Program-made: the position numbers and the translations under genes
The notes under the pieces: generated by a model
Told to the model about the DNA's origin: nothing
The model's database searches: none
What the model saw: the letters and a program-made list of their open reading frames with translations, nothing else
In this document: piece after piece, positions 1 to 4,690 of the stretch
How the letters are laid out: every line of letters starts with the position of its first letter
Position numbering within the stretch: the stretch's first letter is position 1
Source: Polyangiaceae bacterium
Lineage (GTDB): Bacteria; Myxococcota; Polyangia; Polyangiales; Polyangiaceae
DNA: 8,402 nucleotides
Assembly (NCBI GenBank): GCA_025936205.1
Contig: JAICTU010000411.1
Location: 1-8,402 of the forward strand
Reading direction: 5' to 3'

Positions 1-98
1 CGGATTGCCGCGCAGCGCGGATGGCAGCCCAGGGTCGTGCGGGACTGGCGCACGCGGGCCGCGGTGTGGCGGCCACATGTAAAGAGCACGCGCGGGTG
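1..98. other. Region downstream of the prenyltransferase gene, no gene recognised
   Basis: These 98 bases follow the TAA of the minus-strand prenyltransferase gene. They contain two short GC-rich inverted repeats (8-20, CCGCGCAGCGCGG; and 65-77, TGTGG-CGG-CCACA) without a T-run. Minus-strand reading gives short open stretches (for example from an ATG near 79) that match nothing I know. The beginning of a further gene, such as a CDP-diglyceride synthetase often found after uppS, cannot be confirmed or excluded. Confidence 0.4.
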
Positions 99-971
99 TT
101 ATTCGGCGCTGGCTGCGTCGGCGGCGTGGCGGGAGGCGTCGTGGGGGTCGAAGCTGTGGCTGCCGGCTTTGAGGGGCACCAGCGTCGCGGCTTGAACTTG
201 TTCGCCAGTGAGGCCGAAGCGTCTTTCTCTGCCGGAGAAGAAGGCGAAGGCGTCGCGCAGGGCCTTGGCGTTGAAGTCGGGCCACATGATGGGCAGGAAG
301 TAGAGCTCGGCGTACGCGGATTCGAAGAGTAGGAAGTCGCTCACGCGGCGTTCGCCGCCGGTGCGAATCAGCAGATCGACCGGGGGCAAATGGTGGGTCG
401 AGAGGGCGCGCGCGAAGGTTTGTTCGGTGACTTCTTCCGGGAGGAGCTGGCCGCTCTTGACCTGGAGCGCGAGGGCGCGGGCGGCGCTGACGATGTCGGC
501 GCGGCCTCCGTAGGAGAGCGCCAGGCTGAGCGTCATGCCGTTGCACTCGGAGGTGTAGTCGATCGCGCTCTGGACGGCCTGGCGCGTGCTGAGGGGGAGC
601 TCGTCCGCGTCGCCGATCACCTGGAGTTTGACGTCCTGGTCGCGCAGCTCGACCTTTTCACGCTCGGCGAAGTCGAGCAGGAGGTTCATCAGCGCGCGGA
701 CTTCAGGACGGGGACGGCCCCAGTTGGCGACGCTGAAGGCGTAGAGCGTGAGGTATTCGACGCCCTCTTTGCGGCAGGTGCGCACGGCTTCGCGCACCGC
801 TCGAGCGCCTTCCGCATGGCCTTCGACCCGGGAGAGGCCGTTCGCCTGCGCCCAGCGGCCGTTGCCGTCCATGATGATCGCCACGTGGCGGGGAACCTGT
901 CTGGCATCGGCCGCTCCGTGGGAGACTGCGTGCGAGGAAGAAGCCTGGGAATGGTCTGCGCGAGGGCTCAC
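99..971 (-). CDS. uppS: Isoprenyl transferase, undecaprenyl diphosphate synthase family (cis-prenyltransferase)
   Basis: The 290-residue product should condense isopentenyl diphosphate units onto farnesyl diphosphate to make the C55 lipid carrier for peptidoglycan and other envelope polymers, working at the cytoplasmic membrane surface. The sequence shows the family's motifs in order: HVAIIMDGNGRW at residues 29-40 (catalytic Asp35), GH at 51-52, YAFSVANWGRP at 77-87, YGGR at 154-157, LIRTGGERRVSDFLL at 201-215 and AYAELYF at 219-225 with the Mg-binding-type Glu222, then WPDF and RERRFG. Some positions are unusual: Ala82 where ENW is typical, Ser153 for the Asn of NYGGR, and FE for WQ at 216-217. 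The chain is longer than the usual 240-260 residues because of a Ser/Ala/His-rich N-terminal extension of about 28 residues and a tail of about 37. The GTG start is chosen because AGGAGA lies 5 nt upstream. It is the third gene of the strand after a two-component pair. A short-chain or otherwise specialised cis-prenyltransferase cannot be excluded. Confidence 0.93.
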   Translation of the reverse strand: MSPRADHSQASSSHAVSHGAADARQVPRHVAIIMDGNGRWAQANGLSRVEGHAEGARAVREAVRTCRKEGVEYLTLYAFSVANWGRPRPEVRALMNLLLDFAEREKVELRDQDVKLQVIGDADELPLSTRQAVQSAIDYTSECNGMTLSLALSYGGRADIVSAARALALQVKSGQLLPEEVTEQTFARALSTHHLPPVDLLIRTGGERRVSDFLLFESAYAELYFLPIMWPDFNAKALRDAFAFFSGRERRFGLTGEQVQAATLVPLKAGSHSFDPHDASRHAADAASAE

Positions 972-1079
972 TACTGTCTCCTGCGAAGCGATCGGGGGGA
1001 TACCCCGAGCCAGCTTGACTCGAGGTCGTAGCCCAAAGTGTGGAGCTTTCGAGGAGAAAACTCCTGGGGGGGACGCCGG
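972..1079. other. Kinase-to-prenyltransferase spacer
   Basis: This 108-bp gap lies between the kinase stop and the prenyltransferase start. It holds the ribosome site described separately and two small inverted repeats: AGGAG-AAAA-CTCCT at 1052-1065, and CGGGG/CCCCG at 993-1007. Neither has a T-tract on the minus strand, so neither is called as a terminator. I see no convincing promoter. Read-through from the two-component genes is possible but unproven. Confidence 0.5.
977..982 (-). promoter_or_regulatory. Ribosome binding site of the prenyltransferase gene
   Basis: AGGAGA on the minus strand is followed by 5 nt and then the GTG at 971. It is the best Shine-Dalgarno match in the window. It decides the start: the next in-frame ATG is inside the catalytic IIMDGNG motif and would destroy the enzyme. 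Confidence 0.75.
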
Positions 1080-2504
1080 CTATGGGACCAGGGGCGCCCG
1101 GAACGGCACCGTCAGGGTGAAGACCACATGGGGCGGTCCTGCTTCCTGGAGCTGGGCCTGGCCGCCGTGAGCTTCGGCAACCGCGCGCACGATGGCCAGT
1201 CCGAGGCCTGTTCCACCCTTGTCCTGCCGCGTCGTGACAAAGCGGCGGAAGATGTTGTCGCGGACATAGCGCGGCACCTGTCCCGAATTCTTGACCACGA
1301 TCCAGCCCTGGCCGTCGCGGGCGAGAACCGAGACTTCCACGTTGCTGCCGGCAGTCGAGTGGATGAGGGCGTTGTCGAGCAGGTTGCCGATGGCACGGCT
1401 GAGCCAGGTGCGCTCGCCCTGGACTCGCACCTCCGCCGTTTCAGCGAGAACCACACGCGCGCGCGCCGGCAGGGTCTCGAGCGTGGCTCGCACCAGCTCG
1501 TCGAGCTGCAGCGTCTCCAGCTCTTCGAGGCCGCCGGCCTCCATGCGCGCCAGGCGCAGCAAGTCGCCGAGCAGGCGCTCGATGCGCCCCACGGCCTCGC
1601 GGATGCGCCCGACGAAGCGCCGCGCCTGCTCGGGCTCGGCGAGCGCGCCTTCTTCCAGCACTTCCGCGCTGGCGCGGATCGCTGCCACCGGGTTCTTGAG
1701 CTCGTGCGAGAGATCGGCCGCGAACATCTCGGCGAAGGGCCTGCCCTCGAGCTGGCGGCGCATGGAGTCGATCGAGCGGGTCAGGCGCGTCACTTCGCGT
1801 CCCCAGGGCTCGGGCGGCGGCTGCGCTCCTTGCTCGCCACGGCTCACGCGCTCGCTGAAGTCGCTGAGGGCTTCGATCGGCGCTGCGATCGAGCGCCCGA
1901 TCCAGAAAGCGGAGATGGCGGCCGCGGCCCCCAGCACCAGGCTGATCACGAGCACGGTGGGCGCGAAGTCGGTGAGCAGGCGCTCCATCACGATCGTGGG
2001 CTTGATCACCTCCACCGCGCCGATGCGCTCGCCGTGCACGACGATCGGCGCCGTGCTGATCACCGTAGGCCCCTCCCCCGAGAACTCGTCTCCGGGGGGG
2101 CCTTCGCCCTTGCTGAGCGGGCGGTGAAACAGCACCTCGCCGCGCGCGTCGAGCAGCTTCCAGGAGGAGCTCTCGCGCTGGCGGGTGTCCTGCGCCAGCT
2201 CCGCCGCCAGCTCGGGCAAGTGCGGGCCGCCGCGCTCGAGCTGCCCCGAGAGCAGGTTGGCGATGGAGCGAGCTTCGTCGGACGCAGCCTGGTTCGAGAG
2301 GCGCACCGCGCGCGCCTGCACCCGGTCGATCACCATCACGCCCAGCCCGCCCGCGAAGGCGCCGACCATCGCCGCCAGGGCGAGAAACACCTGCAAGCGG
2401 ATCGAGAGCCCGGTACGGCGGCTGCGCGCGAGCCGCGAGGCGATGAACGCCACGAACAGGATGGCGGCGATCGCGGCGGCAGCTACGATGGTCAGACGCG
2501 CCAT
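1080..2504 (-). CDS. Membrane-bound sensor histidine kinase, CreC-like
   Basis: This 474-residue transmembrane kinase should autophosphorylate on His and pass the phosphate to the regulator encoded just upstream. Predicted hydrophobic segments are at about 5-23, 38-59 and 181-202. A probable extracytoplasmic sensor region covers about 62-180, and a HAMP-like linker about 203-255. The H-box is DLSHELKNPVAAIR with His267. The N-box is RAIGNLLDNAL at 370-380. The G2 box is KGGTGLGLAIV at 429-439. The G1 box is atypical: KNSGQVP (405-411) has Asn in place of the usual Asp and is one Gly shorter than DxGxGIP. The stretches SMRRQLEG before the H-box, HELKNPVAAIR and APIVVHGERIGAVEVIKP resemble E. 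coli CreC as I recall it, and the length matches, but orthology is unproven. The ATG is only 6 bp after the regulator's stop, so translation is probably coupled. The signal sensed is unknown. Confidence 0.93.
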   Translation of the reverse strand: MARLTIVAAAAIAAILFVAFIASRLARSRRTGLSIRLQVFLALAAMVGAFAGGLGVMVIDRVQARAVRLSNQAASDEARSIANLLSGQLERGGPHLPELAAELAQDTRQRESSSWKLLDARGEVLFHRPLSKGEGPPGDEFSGEGPTVISTAPIVVHGERIGAVEVIKPTIVMERLLTDFAPTVLVISLVLGAAAAISAFWIGRSIAAPIEALSDFSERVSRGEQGAQPPPEPWGREVTRLTRSIDSMRRQLEGRPFAEMFAADLSHELKNPVAAIRASAEVLEEGALAEPEQARRFVGRIREAVGRIERLLGDLLRLARMEAGGLEELETLQLDELVRATLETLPARARVVLAETAEVRVQGERTWLSRAIGNLLDNALIHSTAGSNVEVSVLARDGQGWIVVKNSGQVPRYVRDNIFRRFVTTRQDKGGTGLGLAIVRAVAEAHGGQAQLQEAGPPHVVFTLTVPFRAPLVP

Positions 2505-2510
2505 GGGCCG

Positions 2511-3284
2511 CTATTCTTCCGCGTCCACATCAGAGGCTGCGTCGTCGACGGAGCTCGCGGCCAGGCGGTAGCCGACGCCGCGCACGGTCTGGATCAAGTT
2601 CTCGGGCGCGCCCGCGCCCTCCAGCTTGCGACGCAGCGACTTGATGTGCGAGTCGATGGTGCGGTCGGTCATCACGAAGCCGCTGCCCCACACGCGATCG
2701 ATCAGCTCGGCGCGCGTGTACACCTGGCCGCGGCTCTCCCAGAGCTCGGCGAGCAAGTCGAACTCGACGCGCGTCAGCTCGAGCGCGCGGCCCGCGAAGC
2801 TGGCTTGGCGTCCGCGGCGATCGATGCCCATGTCCGGCGCCGCTTCCGAATCCGCAGCGCTGGAGCGGCGCAGCACCGCGCGCACGCGTGCCACCACTTC
2901 ACGGGGCGAGAAGGGCTTGGTGACGTAGTCATCCGCGCCGTCTTCCAGCGCGGAGACGCGGTCGCTCTCGCTCTCGCGACTGGAGAGCACGATCACCGGC
3001 GTGGCGCGAGCTTCTGCGCGCAGCAGCCGCAGCAGATCTCGTCCGTTTCCGTCCGGCAACATCAGGTCGAGAATGATCAACGTCGGCCAGACGCGAGCCG
3101 CTTCGGCCTGCGCGTAGCCGGCCGCGATCTGTGTTTCGAAGCCCTCTCGCTGCAGGGCAAATTCCAGCGACTCCGCGATGGCCGGCTCGTCTTCGACGAT
3201 CAAAATCCGCGTCGGCGGCGGCGTTCGACCTGGTAGTACCCGGGGGGGTGAACCACGCTGCGGCAGTGCTCGCGATGACTGCAT
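2511..3284 (-). CDS. OmpR/PhoB-family response regulator, CreB-like
   Basis: The product is a DNA-binding response regulator, partner of the histidine kinase that follows. Numbered from the ATG at 3284 (257 residues), the receiver domain starts at RILIVEDE (26-33) with acidic pair Glu31/Asp32, phosphoacceptor Asp73 in IILDLMLPDGNG, Ser101 in VIVLSSRES, and Lys123 in VTKPFSPREV. A Ser/Ala-rich linker (140-155) leads to a winged-helix domain with LTRVEFDLLAEL, TDRTIDSHIKSLRRKL and TVRGVGYRL (about 160-242). A short acidic tail ends the chain. The segment KPFSPREVVARVR resembles CreB. The start is uncertain: a TTG at 3308 in the same frame would add 8 residues, and neither start has a clear ribosome site. 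I prefer the ATG because a TACAAT element lies just upstream of it. The stretch before the receiver (25 residues) is basic and Pro-rich and contains a run of 7 C, a possible frameshift-prone site. Confidence 0.93.
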   Translation of the reverse strand: MQSSRALPQRGSPPRVLPGRTPPPTRILIVEDEPAIAESLEFALQREGFETQIAAGYAQAEAARVWPTLIILDLMLPDGNGRDLLRLLRAEARATPVIVLSSRESESDRVSALEDGADDYVTKPFSPREVVARVRAVLRRSSAADSEAAPDMGIDRRGRQASFAGRALELTRVEFDLLAELWESRGQVYTRAELIDRVWGSGFVMTDRTIDSHIKSLRRKLEGAGAPENLIQTVRGVGYRLAASSVDDAASDVDAEE

Positions 3285-3298
3285 CAGAATAGGCCGCG

Positions 3299-3304
3299 AT
3301 TGTA
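3299..3304 (-). promoter_or_regulatory. Candidate -10 element for the two-component operon
   Basis: TACAAT on the minus strand matches the sigma70 -10 consensus at 5 of 6 positions and lies 14 nt upstream of the preferred ATG. Transcription would then start about 8 nt before that ATG, giving a near-leaderless mRNA, which would fit the missing Shine-Dalgarno. No convincing -35 box is seen 16-18 nt further upstream, so this is tentative. If real, the alternative TTG start at 3308 would lie upstream of the transcript. Confidence 0.25.
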
Positions 3305-3370
3305 GCAACTAGAGACACCGACGCTCGAGAGCACGCGCCGAACCCCGCGCGAGGGCTGGTGTTTGGCGAC

Positions 3371-3376
3371 GGGGGA
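3371..3376 (+). promoter_or_regulatory. Probable ribosome binding site of the SspB-like gene
   Basis: GGGGGA is followed by 4 nt and then ATG 3381. It favours this ATG over the in-frame TTG at 3363, whose first codons would overlap the site, and over ATG 3393. The spacing is slightly short, so the call is moderate. Confidence 0.4.
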
Positions 3377-3380
3377 CGCT

Positions 3381-4127
3381 ATGAACACCTCGATGCCTCC
3401 GCTCCCCCCGAAAAAGGCCGTGGCCCTGGATCTGCTGGAGCGCACTTCGGTGTTCGTACATCTCGATCCACGGCGGCCCGGCGTCATCGTTCCTCTCGTC
3501 TTTGCGAAGCAGCCTCAGCTGGTCTTACAGATCGGTCTGAACATGGCGATCGCCATCCCGGACCTCGAGGTCAATGACAGCGGGATCAGTTGCACGCTGA
3601 GCTTCAATCGGCGGCCCCATTTCTGTCGGTTGCCCTGGTCGGCCATCTACGCGCTCATCGGGCAAGAGGGTGGCGGGATGGTGTGGCCGGAAGACGTGCC
3701 GCCCGAAGTCGTCGCCCAGCAGCGCTCGGCCGCCAAGAAAGAAGCGCCGCGCAAGCCCGCGCTCCGCGCCATCGATGGTGCGGGAGCCATCGACGGGGAC
3801 GGCGATTCGGCCGACCGACAAGAATCTTCACAGGAGGAGTCGCCGCACGCTCAGCGCTCCCCCGCCCCGGCGCGCAAGCAGAACCTGCGGCGCACCAGCT
3901 CCCTTCCACCGCGCCTCGTGCAGCAACGGTCTCCACAGGCTTCTCCGGAGGTTTCGCCCGGCGTTTCTCCCGATCTGGAGCAGGAGCTGGAGACGGCGGC
4001 CCAGCTGGATCCCGGCTCGACCCCGGCACCGGCGCCGGAGCTCGCGACGCGGCCTTCGTCCGAACGGGTCAGCACGCCCTCGGACGGCAAGCGCGCGCGG
4101 CCGCCCTATCTGCGCCTGGTTCGCTAA
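3381..4127 (+). CDS. SspB-like ClpXP proteolysis adaptor
   Basis: The product (248 residues) resembles the SspB family, which delivers ssrA-tagged polypeptides from stalled ribosomes to the ClpXP protease in the cytoplasm. The folded domain is at about 13-110: KKAVALDLLERTSVFVHLD, then GVIVPLVFAKQPQLVLQIGL, then ISCTLSFNRRPHFCRLPWSAIYALI and GMVWPEDVP. This follows the order of E. coli SspB (GVQVP, then QIVLNI, then the basic/Pro segment and PLAAVLAI, then MFEPE). A hydrophilic Pro/Ser/Ala/Glu-rich linker (111-236), longer than the E. coli one, includes an SPxxSPxxSP stretch near 184-197. The chain ends RPPYLRLVR, closely paralleling the ClpX-docking tail RPALRVVK of E. coli SspB. Fold plus tail make the assignment convincing, though whether it binds ssrA tags or another degron is unknown. 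It is divergent from the two-component operon, with 96 bp between starts, and its stop is 5 bp from the stop of the convergent lipoprotein gene. Confidence 0.82.
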   Translation: MNTSMPPLPPKKAVALDLLERTSVFVHLDPRRPGVIVPLVFAKQPQLVLQIGLNMAIAIPDLEVNDSGISCTLSFNRRPHFCRLPWSAIYALIGQEGGGMVWPEDVPPEVVAQQRSAAKKEAPRKPALRAIDGAGAIDGDGDSADRQESSQEESPHAQRSPAPARKQNLRRTSSLPPRLVQQRSPQASPEVSPGVSPDLEQELETAAQLDPGSTPAPAPELATRPSSERVSTPSDGKRARPPYLRLVR

Positions 4128-4132
4128 TCCGG

Positions 4133-4585
4133 TCAGTCAGCGTCCGAGCTGGCGTCTGGAGCACCAGAATCGGGGGGTGGCGCCGCGTCCGACGGGGCGT
4201 TTTCCGCAGGAATCCGCTGGGGCCCCGCGTCGCTGATCGCCCCGGCGTCGCCCTGATCCGGGCTCACCCCGGCATCTTGCCCCATCATGGACAGGGCGGC
4301 GACGCAGGCGTGCACGCCATCGACGATCGAACACGTGTAGCCCGCGACGCATCCGTGGTAGTCGCAGGAGCCCGGCCGGCATTCGCCGCCCGGGGCACAG
4401 GTCTCCGAGGGGCCGCAATCATCCGGGCGCACGCACGTGGTGAGCGTCGGGAGGACCACGCAGCGCTGGCCGTACCCCTCGCAGTAGAAGCCCTGGGCGC
4501 AATCCTTGTCGCTCGAGCAATCTTCGTCGTAGAGCGGACACCCGAGCAACAGAACGAGTGGTAACCCGCAGAGCAAGCGCTTCAT
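4133..4585 (-). CDS. Small Cys-rich putative lipoprotein of unknown function
   Basis: I do not recognise a characterised family. The 150-residue product begins with a lipoprotein signal, MKRLLCGLPLVLLLGC, with lipobox LLGC and acylated Cys16 predicted. The mature part has 12 further cysteines. They fall into three four-Cys modules (23/29/35/42, 51/57/63/69 and 74/79/85/94) with a recurrent C-x5-C-x5-C pattern, probably disulfide-bonded outside the cytoplasm. From about residue 103 the chain is low-complexity, rich in Asp, Ala, Gly, Pro and Ser, a style common in secreted myxobacterial lipoproteins. The ATG at 4585 is preceded directly by an in-frame TTG (4588), which sits 9 nt after a GGAG and could be the true start. 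That would add only one residue. The gene is divergent from the zinc-ribbon/TPR gene and convergent with the SspB-like gene. Binding or structural roles at the cell surface are possible but unsupported. Confidence 0.75.
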   Translation of the reverse strand: MKRLLCGLPLVLLLGCPLYDEDCSSDKDCAQGFYCEGYGQRCVVLPTLTTCVRPDDCGPSETCAPGGECRPGSCDYHGCVAGYTCSIVDGVHACVAALSMMGQDAGVSPDQGDAGAISDAGPQRIPAENAPSDAAPPPDSGAPDASSDAD

Positions 4586-4632
4586 CAAATCAGAGGACTC
4601 CGGCCGGCGCTCAGCTTAGCAAGCCAGCAACC

Positions 4633-4662
4633 TTGCACAAGCGAGCGAGGCGGCATTAGGAT
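4633..4662 (+). promoter_or_regulatory. Candidate sigma70-type promoter for the zinc-ribbon/TPR gene
   Basis: TTGCAC (4633-4638) and TAGGAT (4657-4662) are separated by 18 nt. Each matches its consensus hexamer at four of six positions. Transcription would begin near 4669 and leave about 22 nt of leader before ATG 4691. The -35 lies in a small dyad, CTTG-CA-CAAG (4632-4641). On the minus strand a weaker pair, TTGTGC (4640-4635) and TAAGCT (4618-4613) with a 16-nt spacer, could serve the lipoprotein gene from the same DNA. Confidence 0.33.
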
Positions 4663-4690
4663 CCCGGCCCGGAGATCAAGACAGACCCCG

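Noticed and set aside
8..20. Perfect GC inverted repeat CCGCGCAGCGCGG as a terminator for the prenyltransferase gene
   Set aside because: The stem is short, there is no T-run, and such palindromes are expected by chance at this GC content.
390..1031. Plus-strand open frame antisense to the prenyltransferase gene
   Set aside because: The minus strand encodes the full set of cis-prenyltransferase motifs with a good ribosome site. The plus-strand product has no recognisable domain.
1052..1065. Hairpin AGGAG-AAAA-CTCCT as an intrinsic terminator after the kinase gene
   Set aside because: The stem has only 5 bp and no T-tract follows on the transcribed minus strand.
1038..3236. A 732-codon plus-strand open frame antisense to the kinase and regulator genes
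   Set aside because: It is a by-product of extreme GC at third positions. Its translation is Arg/His/Ala-rich with no motif, whereas the opposite strand encodes complete H, N and G boxes and a receiver domain.
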